Positions 13,248 to 28,200 of a DNA stretch of 64,000 nt are shown one piece after another. Source of the DNA: Hyposmocoma kahamanoa (Eukaryota; Arthropoda; Insecta; Lepidoptera; Cosmopterigidae); NCBI RefSeq assembly GCF_003589595.1, contig NW_020653945.1, positions 1,506,862 through 1,570,861 on the forward strand, read 5' to 3'. The number at the start of each line of letters is the position of its first letter. The stretch's first letter is position 1. The position numbers and the translations under genes were made by a program. The notes under the pieces are model-generated. The model searched no databases, was not told where the DNA came from, and saw only the letters and a program-made list of their open reading frames with translations.

Positions 13248-16200
13248 TGTGAGCGGTGCAGCCTACATTGCAATTTGGATATACTACAGAAACGCATTCC
13301 GTTTTACAATAGATATTTACTCAGATCAAAGTGAAGAAAAACTTCATCATGACGTAAAATAACTTCCTCAAGACGATTGATGTAGACGGCATTCTCTTGT
13401 ACCGACTCCGTTTCAAATATTGAGGGTATTGCATCAACATTCACTTCATTGTGTGCAGTTGGATATCAAACAAAACCAAAAGAATCCAGTATACATAGGA
13501 CCTGCAGACGTCCTATATGTAACATATAGTACTGCATTACCTGGAAGAACTACAACTGGATGTGCGTAATTCGATTATTATTTCAAACTACATAGAGTGC
13601 AGTTTGCGCGATTGATACAACGAAATTAATTAAGGAAATTAATGACTTTCGTAACTATAGTAAGAAATAAGCTGGATTGACGACTTTACCATATAACACC
13701 TGTAAGTAAAGTCACCTGTACGCGTGTACACGCTAAGAAATTCGACGTGGCTGCTACAGAAAAGATGAGACTGTTCCTGTTGACAAGAACTTTGTCGGAT
13801 CTAGCCACGAAAACATGTCGTGTCTGTTGCAGACGAGAAAATGATGAGTATGTACACGATACGAATGCTTTCGGCCAGACATGTTTAGGGTAAAATGTGT
13901 CAGTACATTACGAGTCTTCCAGGTAGCTGTCGTTTTACTACCGACTGTGGGAAGAAATATATTGTTGCATATTAATGTTGAGTACTAAGCAATACCCGTC
14001 CATGCACATAAACGTTCGTTTACTGACAATGCACCTCACCCCGCTCCACACAATAGCGGCAGAGCGCGTCGTGTGGGTAGGCAAGATTTTTTTTCTTGTC
14101 CGGCGCCGAGGCAGTGTACACAGTTCGTGTGTAGAAACGACACGAGTTCTTGCCGGGGCCATACCCCGCGACTTTTCTTAGCGTGGACACGCGCCCTACA
14201 GGGCCCGAAATGTTGGTTGTTTGAAAAAACAAATATATACACGATTTAGATCCGAAGAAATTGTTTTATTTGAAATAATTTATGAATGTTCTTTCTCTGT
14301 GTAGTGGGATAATAACGCACACACACTCTTAAAATACATCAAAATAATATCAAACTTATCAATGCGGTCAACAGTGACGTTCTATCATCATCTGGCACTG
14401 AATAAACCGTTGTTATCGTTGCAAAAATAGTTTGTAGTATTCTGCATTTCATTGTGCGGTGTTTGTGTATACAGACAGCATGAACAAAGCAACGTGGATT
14501 CATGATCAATGACAATATGTGTGTAATAGTGTTGGTATACAAATAGATAGGTGACACAACTATACTTGTTTGTCTTTTTGGTTTTAGTTTAGTTACGCAA
14601 CCAGCTGGCGCTTCAGCTGAAGAGGATAACAGTTAAAGACTATATTTATTGCTAGTTACACACATATCATCACGCCTGTTTCCCACGGGGATAGGCAGAA
14701 CCTATGGATCTCCAAATGCTACGCTCCTGACAAACTTCCTTGGCCTCCTCCACTCCCATCATTCTCTTCACACATAGGCACCCGTTTATTTTTACACTTA
14801 ACCCAGCTTTCTTAAGGACATGCCTAATCTGATCGAAATACGTACGCCAAAATCTACCCTACTAACAATTGCTCATTAAATTTGTCATCAATCTACCAAC
14901 ATTCATTATTTGTACATGACCAAACCATCGAAGTATCCTCCTCTATATCCTGGTCACAACATCATCTTTCATAGCATAATACTCTCTTACCACACTGTTC
15001 GGCATTATGCCTTTAAGACTAATACCGCAGAAGCCTAGCTTACAAATTGACACTGTTTAACAATTAAAGAAACGACGTGATGAAACCTGCATGTAGTAGT
15101 GGCAATGGCATACATTCCTCTCCTAAAAAGGAACCCTTGCCCAACTGCGGCACGTATATGGTTTGATGATAATGAAGATATAAGCATATATAAAGCAACT
15201 TTAAGTTCGCTAAACTAAATAATAGACTATGTATAAATATTTTAGAAGTTCATAACGTTGCTACATATCAAAAGCTTCGGCAAAAACTAAATGTAAGTAA
15301 TAGAAAACATATTAATTATAATAATTAGAAAAAAATCCAGCCATTTATCATAATCAAAAGTTACTAACAACAGATTTAGATTAAAGCTATTTAGATTATA
15401 GATCCGAAATTACCAATCGGCGATAAAACTGTCTGACGACGCGTAAAAACAGGCCACGATTAACTGAACCGAAGCTTCAGGCTATTGCGGATATTATTTT
15501 AACATATGGATAATATTCTAGCAATGTCAATTCAGCGATGCAAGCTCTATTCGCAAGTATAATATGATTACAGGTTCAACGTGCCAAGCTAATTCTTCTG
15601 CAGGAAGAAGAATTATTCTAATACATTTACAATACTTGACCCAAGTCAGTGTGGTAAACTACAACCTAAAAACTTTTTAAACGCACTTTCGAACTTTGTT
15701 ACGTTGCATGTTATGTAAAAGCGTTATTTGCAATTTGTATCATTAACAACGATGTGTACACAGCGATATATTCTGCATCAAACTCAAATCTTCGTCGTTC
15801 GTTTTCGAAAAAAAACTGTAAATTATAATCATGAATTTCAGTGAATTTAATTAAGAGCTAAAAATTTGGGATTCAGTCAAACCCCAAGTTTTTAGAGGCA
15901 GAATTTTCTACTCGTCCAACGCAAGATGTCTGCAAGCCAGATGTTTTTGCCTCCAGCAAAGTTTTTGCACACATCCTAATTACATCTTTAAACGTTTATA
16001 CATTTTCAAACTTATTGTCTGTAGCTTAAAGTTGATAGTAACCAAAGAGAGCAATCGGTTTAAAAGGCAAACAAAGAAAGCTGTAATCAAAGACGGACCC
16101 TATTTTCAATTGTTAAAAATTTAGAAGGGGCTTGAACTGCGCAGGAAATTGTGACGCACTGACAACAATAAATATAATGGACTTATTTTTACTGCATTTA

Positions 16201-19200
16201 ATTCATGCCACGTATTTTATGTTCTAAATCAAAATTAATACATTTCAATTCATAACTACCTACCATATCTATCGATAAACGAACACGACTGGAAATGAAG
16301 GTTTAGATGAATTTAATACGGTTACGCTTTGTATGTGACACACTTATTTGAATAAAGCTACAATCCAATAAGAGACTAACGCTATAAGTGTTAAATTTAA
16401 CAAATAATAATATAAATCAACTGAACACACGTTCATCGCAGGCGGCAAAATTCTTCGAAAGAAACCGTACGTCATTTAGACAGTATTGTGTAATGCGTTT
16501 TGGGAAAACTGAAACGCGACGCCTGACCATGTGGCGCTTATTTTTTTAACAAACCGAATGATGCAATAAAAGTGAACTAACTACCTGGAGACAGAATCAG
16601 TGATTAATAAAAGGACCTACAAAAGGCTTTGTTCGATTTTTAGAAACAGAATGAGTAATAAGTTACAAATATAGAATTTCTAAGTCATCTACACGAAATA
16701 TGAGCATAAATTATTCAGGGTCATTACAATAAAATCAAAGGTAATTTTGCAAACACATCACTGAAATACAATCATAACGCAACGTCGCCGCGTTTACACA
16801 TAATTATGTAAAATTTACGGTGAATCAGGAAGAGTATACCAAATTCGATTTACGGGTCGTATTCTAGAACTCTACTCAATAATGCTCAAGTCAGGATTTG
16901 AGTATGGTTTAAAGCACTCGAAATCATACTCAAGTCCCTGCCATTAGGGTCGTATTTCCAGTGCTTGTGTTTCCAGTGCAATCCTGACTTGAGCATTGAG
17001 TAGAGTTCTAGAATACGACCCTAAAAGATGTGACCAACACGGCTTGACTGAGAGGTAAAATTTTGCAGCAATGAAATAATGTTGGGATCGGTGAATTCGC
17101 TTGGAATAAATAAATAAATAACGGATACACTCATAGCCTCGCACTATGGAAGCCCTGTTTCACGGGTGCCACGGACACACACAAAGATTGAGAACCACAA
17201 ATTACATCCAAACTCACGAGAGAAATAAATGTAGGCCAAACAAATATTTCTGCCGGTCCGGGAATCGAACCCGGGACCTCTACGTGGCAGTCCAGCATGG
17301 TAACTGTTCCGGCACGGAGGCAGTTAATCCACAATGCCACAGACAAACTGGCTTTGACTTTACACTTATAACCTCTATCGTTTATGTCATCAGTGACTGC
17401 CACCGTTCTTGTTTGTAGAAGGAATTTAAGTGGCCAGGATGGCACGAATTACGGACAAATTACAAATTCTCTTGACATGACATGAAAGGGCCGACATGCG
17501 CGGGCGCACGATCAATTGACTTCAAGTGGTCGACCGTTCGTGACAACTGCAGTACCGTTATCGACAAAAACTTGTCCCTGACTGACAAACTTGCATCGAT
17601 TAAAATAATGGAAGTATTACTTTGATTGAAGCTGCAATTTATATGGGGTTATACTCTTTTACCCAGATACCATAAAAAAATGAATACTAGTTACAATACT
17701 AAAAAAATTTACCTGCACCTACCAATTTAGTAAAACTACGTAAAATATAGGTAATTTTACTTTGCTAAGAATCATATTAATAATAGATGAGAAATAACAG
17801 CAATTGAATTGATAAACGTCGTAAAAGTTTTGCAAAATATTGAACAAAGCTATACAAGAAACGAACTAAACAATCGGTAAAAAAAATTGCACCATCAATG
17901 AAACACATAAGTCTAACAAATAATGAGCTCTCCACACTTGAGTAAGCACACGCACAGATCGTGAAAAAAGTTAACTAACGGAACACTGTTATATAAGTAG
18001 TTCTGGCACCTATATAGTTTGCTATTTTGTTTAAAATTTCAGCATTTGAATTATTGTACTATCCAAATTCAATCTATTACTGCGATTGAGTAATTTTGAT
18101 AAACAATAGCATTTTCAAAAAGCGAAAACACTAAAAAAAATCTTCCCATATATCAAGAAAAAAGGGTGAATTGTAAACGTGTATCAAGTTAACAAAATTG
18201 GCCCTAAAACCTCTCCCTGTAGGAGTCACAATGTGTATATTACATGGTTTGTTACAGAATTTGTCAAGAATGAAATAAAAAGAACACGACAAGTCTCCGT
18301 GAAGAAAATATTGAATGAACGCCAGTCTCGTATTATCAAATCTCAACAATACATGTCGGTCAAAGCGTGCTTAAAGCCGTCGCCTATATGTTCTGGTCTA
18401 TTTGTCGCTACACATTGTTATTTAATATTTCTGTAAGTGGTTTGACTGTTACTTTGTTTTAAGTTTGCTTATTTTAATCAATAATGCACATAAAGTACAC
18501 ACATCACACCTGACTCCCAAAGATTGGTAAGGACAATGAACCTTCTCTATCTACGTTCGTAACATGCATATCGCCTCCTCCACTCTTTTATTTTCGGTAC
18601 TTTTAACTTGACATTTTTTGAAACATCCTTAGTCTACTCGAGGTCGACCTTTCTCCACGTTTCCTCCACATTTGCTCTGTACTGGAAGTACATGTAGATT
18701 CAACACAATAATGAACTGAATAATACACGCTCCCTTCGTGTATCAATTGTGATTTGTGAATTATTTAGTAGCGCGTATTGGTGATGACAAAATATTAAAA
18801 CAAAGAAGTGTGTAACATTTTGTACCAGCTTATTAAAGTCCAGAGCCATCAAGATGAGCACCTGTCCCAATAAGGTGAAGGCATCCGCCAGATGACAGGA
18901 AACTGGCAAAAAACAAAGGAGCTACTGTGAACGAACTGTGACGACCGCCCACTTGACATGTTGCAGGTTTGATACATTATAAAAACAGACAAGTTATAAA
19001 CATCATTAAATGTAAGACTAAACCGAAAAATACATTTTAACTTTAACATGTAATTTTCTGTCCATACTAAGAACTAGTACAACATAAATATAACAATATT
19101 GTGTCAATTGAACATAATCAACAAAAGGTAATTAGGCAATTGAGGATAAATCAATTACAAATAACGCGTGAGAACTTTAAGAATTTGGAAATACAAAAAC

Positions 19201-22200
19201 ACGACTAAGCGTGAGAAAATATTAACACGAAAAAAATTCAAAAAGGCTTTTCGATACGAACGTAAAACCTTTTAACGTCATCAATATACTGTGAGATTTC
19301 GATCAAAACGTAATTCAAAGAATTCCCGTCATACTTATGACTAATGGCTAAGGGTTGTGACTTTATCAACCCGTTCCTTTCGCACTAACATTTTCCACGC
19401 ATGGAGGAAGCGATAGCAACATCAGTCACCTGTTGTTCTAAAACGTTATAAACAAATCGATAGATAGCCGGGAAAGCCCTTATACAATCCAACGCAACTG
19501 TGGAACGATCACGAGTGCTTTTGATACTTTCCAAACCGGAAAAGTAACTCTGGCGAGCTCGACCTGCGCAAAAAAGGTATCACATACATTACCATGTAAA
19601 TATGACGGCAGGCGATTATTATTTGTAGCCAGCGAGCAACGAACGATGGTGTTGCGCAACCGAGCATTGAACGCTTAGGAGGTATGGCCAATGACCGACA
19701 ACAAAAAAATGCCTGTCGCTTTTGATCGAATGTCACGATCTCTCGATTATTATCGCTACGGTCCAGATTTAAACAGTACAGGTTTAATGTGGTGTAATTT
19801 TATCGTCCACCGAGAAAACCTACCCGTTGCGATAAATAAGTGTAACATTGGACTCAGTAACGAGCCCTGGGGAACACCTTTGCTATAAATTGTACTATAT
19901 TTTAAAATAAAACATTAACTACGTACGCTGCCTTAGCTTGACGTAATTTTACTACGAAACCAACTGTAAAACACGTGTACGGAATGAGACAAAGTACTCA
20001 GATTAACCAAGAATAGTCAAGTATTTGTGAACTACCTAGTCGAAAGTAACGGCATGAACTAAATTTTTCAACGAAACTGTTATTCGGAATCAGTCACAAT
20101 TTCGTCATACTATTTATAGAATATTTTTTACTGACTAGTTTAAAATAAATTAAGACTTACACAATATTTTGAAAGGCAAATTTGTATAAGCGGCATAAAA
20201 AGTATTGGCTGATGTAAGACCATGAAATCTGGTCACTCCATTCACGAGTTTAGTTGGGGAGGGATGTTTTTCAATAGGATCTCTTTTGTTCTGACTACAG
20301 CTGGTCGATTTTGGTTTTCATATATGGAGGTCATAAGTTACGGTAATGTAACTTTTTTAGGGCAATTTTATTACTAAGTTCAAAAAGAGAAGATTTAAAT
20401 CAGAGATACAGCGCGTTTGAAATACACCTTTATCGAGAAACATATTAATAAAAAAAAAAGATAAGGAAGCAACAGAAAATGACAATATCACTGCAACACA
20501 TCTTGTACCATGCAAAGGCTAGATAGTGTTAAATTAAGGTAAACACGCTGACATGATGGATAGTTGCTGTTGCTACAAGCCCGGTTAATGAGCCATTCCC
20601 ACTATTTTTAATGATTATCATAATCTTTCAACATAAAATAATGTGCCATTTTGCGTAGAAAAGTGTTGTTTTTTTTGGACATGTTGACCAACTCGTTAGT
20701 TAAGATATACATCAAGTGTTTTAAGTAATTTAATTACTTAGTTGCTTTTTGCGAGCATACGCAATGACTTTTAATATCGAGTTTACTTATAGTTAGTTTT
20801 CCGAATTTAACAGGAAGTTCATTTCCCTGATTGCTTGGTGCAAAAGTGTTTAATATTTGACATTGAACTACATTTTGAATAAGTTTGTGACCCAATTCAA
20901 TGACCATAAAATTGGTCAACTATTTAGTAAAGACTGTAAGTGCTGGCACTGTAAGTGTTATGGACAGGCGTGTAGCTTACCATCAGGTGCACGACTTGTT
21001 CGTCCCGTCACTTGATATTATTATGTATAAAAAAAGCGTACGGCGAGATGTCATCCCTATTTGGTCGATATTACCTTAACAAAAGTTGACGAAAAGCTCT
21101 GCCTTTCGACAAGAGCTTTCTTTAGAACTTTTATTATGCGTACAGCCTTGGAATGGAATTCAATGCCTGTGACTGTGTTTCTGAGCACATACAATGCGGT
21201 TATCTTTAAGGTGCGACTGGATAGGCATCTGCTGTTCGAGCTCGGTGCATCGTAAACCCTGTCTTTGTTCCAGGGCTAAGTAGTGATCATGAATAAGTCC
21301 ATATACTCAAAAAAGAGAAAACAGTATAAAATATCCATTCAATCTCATCTGCTGAGAGGACCTGTTGACGAGGTTGGTACAAGTTGTCCTAGACTAGTAA
21401 CACATATTGTAATTTATCAAGATTTTAAATCTAAAATTGGCGTTAACACTGGTTACAGGTTTCTTGCATCGATATGATTTATTTCTCCTCTTCAATCAGC
21501 TCGTGATCAGGAATGGAAACAGCTATTATAATTTGAAAAGAAAAAAGAAATCGTGGCATATGGTAAGGAACGTGTACGTAGTTAATAACTACAAACATAC
21601 AAAATTAGGTTCTAAAAGTTGTTAAAAAGAACCGCGAACTTTAAATTTGACCTTTTGCTTCGGATTCATGCGTTAAAACGTGTTTGCGAGACTAACCAAT
21701 TACCAATAAAAAAATCAAATTGAATTCCCCAAAATATTGCGATCTAAATTTATCTACCTAAACATTTAAATTAATGGCACCATGTCCGCATTGAATGCAC
21801 ACGCGTCGAATGTTCCAGAAGCGTTGAACTCGCTATTACCAACGCGGCGCACGCGCAAGCGCATGATTCCCAGACCAGTCCAGTAAGTACAGAATAATAA
21901 TGCTTTCATTACGTTCTCCTGTGGTTTTCTACAAATTCAACCTCGTGCTAATAGGAATTGTTGTGTGATTGCAGACGCATCGAAATCGTGATGTGTAAAT
22001 TAATTCTCAGTTATATTTTTTCAGAGAGTCGAGAATATGGAACTAAGTAATTAAGATTCATAAGTTTGAAACGGCAACATTAAGAAATACGTCAAGAATT
22101 TAGATCTTTATGGACACTTTTTAGTGAGATAGGGAAATTGTAATCCATTTTGGTTCAGAGTCAAACAGCTTTTGATAGACAATTACGAAAGCAAGTTGTT

Positions 22201-25200
22201 CAAAGAACAAAATTGTAGTTAGAACTCACCCTCTCATGTCTAAGCAGGTACCAAATGAGGACGTCTTTTTTCTTCTCTTTTTCTTCTTGATGGCAGACGC
22301 CGATGTTGAGCCCCATGACTATGGTGCGCATCAGTCCGCCTTCGAACGCATCCCATAGGAACTTGGGTGTGTAGCACATTAATGCCTGAGGAGGTAAATT
22401 TTTTATTTATACAACAAAGGTCGTCATAATCATCATATCAGCCGGAAAACGTCCGCTGCTGAACATAGGCTTCCCGCAAAGATTGCCAAACTAACCGGCC
22501 GGACGAGACGTGCATCCATCGGTTACCTGCCGCCCTTACCAGGTCATCCGTCCATCTAGTAAGGGGCCGTCCCACTGAACGCCTTCCGATTCGTGGTCTC
22601 CATTCGAGAACCATTCTGTCCCAACGGCCGTCAGTTCTACGAGCTACGTGCTCTGCCTACTGCTACTTCAACTTGCTAACCCTTTGAGCTGTGTTGGTGA
22701 CCTTCGTTTTTCTACGGATCTCCCCATTTCTGATTCGATCACGTAGAGAAAAGCTGAGCATTGCTCGCCCCACAGCTCATTGAGTGACTTTGAGCGTTTT
22801 TATGGAGCCCATAGTGACTGATCACGTCTCAGATCCGTATAAGGGTAACGCCAACCAATTATGTGAAATGACAAATAGCACTCTTAGTATAATAAGGCCA
22901 CATCTGCAAAATGACAAGTTTTGAGGAGAGAGCTTTAAGAGTCTACGATCGAAATAAGTCCAAAGCTTTTTTGCGCTTAAATGTTAAATTTATAAAACTT
23001 TCGTATTATTTTTATGACTTTCATATTATGATAAAAGTACTGTTGACGTATAAACATGTGAGGTTTTTAACCGACTTTGAAAAGGTGTGAAATGATATTG
23101 CAGGAGACGAAATTTCGGAGAGTGTGCGCAGGAAGTTTTTAATTTAATTTCACCCAGACCGTTCCTAATTCGGTCGAAAAGAAAGCTCGGAACAGTCCAC
23201 CCTTATGTCGTTGATATACCATCCATTCGCATGAAGCACTTGGCTTCCTTGACATGTGTGTTTTTATTTTTTATAATACTTAGTGACGGGGCGAACTAAT
23301 CGTGCGCATGGTGGTAAGCTACACGCCTATCCATAACAGTTGCAGTGCCACTCAAAGCTTTAAATCGCAAAGATCTAAGAGGCACTGCCACTGCGACCGA
23401 TACCCTGCGACATACGTTGACAAGTCCCATGTGCCTGTAATTCCATCAGCTTACCCTTTCGAAGCCGGAACGCAGTAATGCGCACATTACTGCTTGGCAG
23501 CATAAATAGGTAAGGTAGCAGTACTTCCCTGAACGAACTCTTTCACAAGGAGCTCTATTGCTATAATTTGGGGCTATTCAAGGCTAGATTGAATCGGCAT
23601 TTCAGATCAGATGTAAAGTATTTTAAGTGAAAAGTCATATTACAAAATTGTAGACTACGTGTTAGATAAAGATCTATGGAAAGACAACGTGAGTCTAGAT
23701 TCCACACAAATATGATTCAAAATGTATTCTATAGCGTTTAAGTTTATTTTAAAAGAGCAATCCCTGGAGTTTCTTGCTTGTTCTTCTCAGGGAGACCAGA
23801 GTAGTGAACGAGCAGTAGCTTAAAAGTGACGTTTTCAAGTGTAAAAATATTTACCTATGGAATTAATAATTATTTGACTTTGACTCTGACTTTGATGAAA
23901 TTGTGGTCAAACGTCTTCTTCCTATCGTATCGACGGTCATAGTCTTGCAGCCCAGGGATATGAGACACGTTTACCATCGTGGTGAAAGGATTTGAGGATT
24001 AGGAGAATATAAACGTAACGTCCGAATAGTAAAATCCTATAGGGAGATTCTTTTCGTGCACTCCATGCACCTTTCTTGGCAAAGCATGCGTCTGTTTTAC
24101 ACAAAAAAGGAAAAAGGTAGATTTGCAATTTATATCCATTTGGGCAAATAAATATCGAGTTCAATAATTTTATTTTCATTATTTTAAAACCGATTTAAAG
24201 AAAGGAGGATTCTCTGTATTTGAACCGATTTTGATGATTCTTTATTTAGTTGAACTTCAGTATTGATACCATTTAAATTTGAAAAAAATCTTCCACCTCT
24301 AAAAGTGGCAAACTAGGGTATGAATCCAGTTTTTCTTCTTTCTGACTTTCCGATAACGGGTTTCAATAAAACTTGGCAAATAAGTGTAATTCCAATAAAA
24401 AATACGATAAGCAAACTTTTGAGGTCAGTTTTTTTAATAAAAAGGTTATAAATAAGTTACACCATAACGCACTTAAAACAATAGAGAATAAACCAAATTT
24501 GTTCCCATAGCATGAATAGACGGGACTCGTACTTTGTATTTTAATAAATGATATTTATTTTTATTAGACATAACGCAACGCTACTTGAACTTGTGCAACT
24601 GCTGTCTATTATAAACCGGAAAAGCTCGCCAATAATCAGTCTTTCCGGGCCTTGACCAGAGACTCTGTACACGCTGTGGACTTTGCCCATAACGGGTATA
24701 ATTTTGGTTACAGTAGACATCCTGTTACTAGGTCACAACGCTGAGACAACACGGCTGCTTAACTACCGTTATGCGTGTGCGCCGATATTGGTCAGGTGTT
24801 GCAGCATTTAATAATCGTTTACGACTTTTATTTTGTAATTATAAACATAATTGAACTTCCCGAGTTTCCGATTTGTTATTTTCTTTAAAAAACCGTTACC
24901 AATTAACCTTCTGCTTTAATATTGTTTCAATTTAATTGTGGTAATGAAGTTTTATAAGCGGTATTAGTCTTAAATAGAATGACGAACAGTGTAGTAAGGG
25001 AGCGTTGTTGTATGAAAGGCGATGTAGTGGCCAGGATGGAGAGGGGGATGCTTCGATGGTTTGGTCTTGTAGAAATAATGAATGGTAGTAGATTGACGGC
25101 ACGAATTTATAGAGCGAATGTGGATGGAGGCATCGGAAAAGGCAGACCACGGCGTAAATATCTCGATCAGATTGAGGATGTCCTTAAAAAGGCCAGGCTG

Positions 25201-28200
25201 TACCAAGAATAAATTGGCATGTATGAAACTGCTGGAAGTGGAGGAGGCGTAGGAGATTAGTCAGGAGCGTAGCAGGTGCCTGGCGAGATACACGCGTGAT
25301 GACATGTAATAAAATTTCTTAACGAATAGAAACCAAGAATGGCGTACAATGAAAATATAAAGGAAGTCAAAGTGGGCAGCTACAAAGAGGTGAAGGAGCG
25401 AACTATGAGCCGTGAGAATGGTGGAGGGTACACCGACAAGAGCTTGGTACTTAAATAAGATGATAATGATAAAATAGAGACACCATAATATCATTCGATG
25501 TGAATAATGACTAATGAAGTTATACGTCAGAGAACTAAAGTGATCGACATATCTCGCAAAATCAGTAAGCTTATTAGCTTAAGTGGCAATGGGCCGGGCA
25601 TATCTGCAGGAGGGTCGATCGCCGATGGAACAGACTTGTTCTAGAATGGCGACCATGTCAAGGTTGTGTAATACGCCCTGCAGCAAGATGGACGGATGAC
25701 CTGAGAAACATGGCTGGCAGCGGCTGGATGCGGGCGGCACAAGACCGGGGGAGTTGGCTCGGGTAAGGCTTATGTCCAGCAGTGGATGCGTGTAAGCTGA
25801 TGATTTAGCGATATGACTGAAGATGATACGCGTTATAAAAAATGCCTATTCACTCGTTAGCCTTGAATAGACCCAAATTATACTTATAGTCCCAAATTGT
25901 ATGATATACATATCAAGTTTATAAGTATTCGCGTTTGTCATACATTGGAAATAAAACTATTTTTAATTAATATTAGATGTAGCTTGATGACTTGCTTGAC
26001 TGTATCGATGCAAACGTGCGACTGCATCGATACAGTCTCTTATTTTGAATGAAAAAATCTATATAGGTTTATGCACATTATTTAATTCTGTTAATTGTAA
26101 GTTTAAAAGTGAAATTAATAAATGCTTTACATAAATAAATTATTTAATTAATTTAAAACGTGCAGCGCGTTTGTATCACGTTTGTATCGCGTTTGCATCG
26201 CGTTTGTATCGCTGCTAAAAGTCGCCGATCTTAACGGGAATGGAACCGGGGATCTCATCTAGCGGCCAGAGATTTAGATTAAAGAATCCCAAAAACTGAC
26301 CCTAATCAATCGCTATATTCAGAGCTAATACAATAAATACTTTGTTTCTCATTCACCCTTCTGTTGTCGAAATCATGAATGAACAGATTGTTCGCATTCC
26401 AACCTTGGTACAGCTGTTAACGTGATCATCACGACTATCAAATAAACAGAAGCAATGACCCAGACGTTCAGTACGGTACTTGGCCTTTTAATGTCACAAA
26501 AATATACATTTCTATTTTCGTAGTAACAATAAGGATGTTGTGTATTTAACCGACTTCAAAAAACGAGGCGGTTCTCAATTCGTCTCAATTCTCAGTTACT
26601 GCCTCTGACTGCCATGCTGAGGCCTTGGATTCGATTCCCAGGCCGGGAGAAATATGTGTATGGCCTACATTTATTTCTCTCGTGAGTTTGGGTGTAATTT
26701 GTGGTTGTCCATGAGTGTGTCCATAGCACCCGTGACACAGGGTTTCCCTAGTGCGGCTATGTTGAGTGTGTTGAGTGTGTGCGTCTGTTTTTTTTTTATG
26801 TATGTTATGCGATAACTCCGGCTTTGTGAACCGATTTGGAAGATTCTTTTCTTTATTGGAAAGAGGGTACCTCAGTAGTGGTCCCATTTAAATTTGCAGA
26901 AAATATTCCACCTCTAAGGGTGGCAAACCAGGGGATGAATCCATTTACGTGCACTTACCGGTAACTGTCTTCAATAAAACTTGGCAAATAGATGTAATTG
27001 CACGAACTTTTGTTCGGTTTTTTTAGTACTCTGTGCTGGGGGTCTACTCTCGATATCCGTCCGAAATAATTACTGCCAAACATTGACTTACAATTATATG
27101 GACGTCGGGTCCGCGCTAAAAAGTGTCCGCACTTGTAAGGCGCTAAAATCGTATACAGAGCGCGACACTCCGCTTTAGTCTTCATTTGTTCTACTGACAG
27201 CGCGATACTGCGATGACATACAATTTAAATTTCGAATAGGTTGACTTGGGACATTTTTTTCGTGGTTTTTGTATTAGACCCGTCGTCCATTTATTTGTAA
27301 GTCAATGCTGCCAAATAAGCAATACTTGACCAAATGAAAAGACGCATGATGCGAATGAAGCGTCATTCTTGATACTTGTCTTTTAATTTTGTCGAATATT
27401 ACTTATTTGACAGTAATTGTTTCGGACGGATGTCGGACGATGACCCCCTGATTCATTCACTACAGATTACTCTGATTCATTGATCTGTATTAGAAGTCAT
27501 AATAATTTTGCGCAGATTTTTCAAAACACGTTTTACGTTGCCACGCTTCTATAAAAAGATTTCGATTGTTATCCAAAATTTGCCATTGACGAGGTTTCTT
27601 TTATAGTACCCAGTGGCGGGACGGGACTTGGTGGTAAATAACACGCCTGTCCATGACAGGTACAGTGCCACTCAAAGCTTTGAATGACAAAGATCTGAGG
27701 AGCTCTGAGAAAGAGGAGATCTGAGAAAATGACAAAGATCTGAGGAGCACTGCCACTGCTCCCGTCATCTTGAGACATAAGTTGACAAGTCCCGTGTACC
27801 TACAGGTATTACACACACTACACTACACACTAGCACTGTTACCCTTCAAAATCGGAACGCAATAATTTGGGTAATTTTCGGGTAAGTTTTTTGTACTCAA
27901 CTTTGATGACAATTTGTTTTTATTTAAATATTTATAGAATATCATCATGAAGTATTATTTAATATTCGAGTGTGGTAACCTGAAATATTCTTTAATACTT
28001 CACGATGATATATTCGAGTAATTAAATAATAAAAATCGTCCCCAAAATAGAGTACAAAAAACTTACCTGAAAATTACTGACTAGCATAGTACAGAAATAA
28101 GTAAGGCAGCAGTACTTCCCTGGACGAACTCATTCTAAAGGAGTTCAGCTATTTTTTCAAAGTTACGCTTGTAAGAAACAAATTACGAAGTTTAGAATAG

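Noticed and set aside
14020..14242. three overlapping short frames in a GC-rich block
   Set aside because: No recognisable motif in any; likely compositional.
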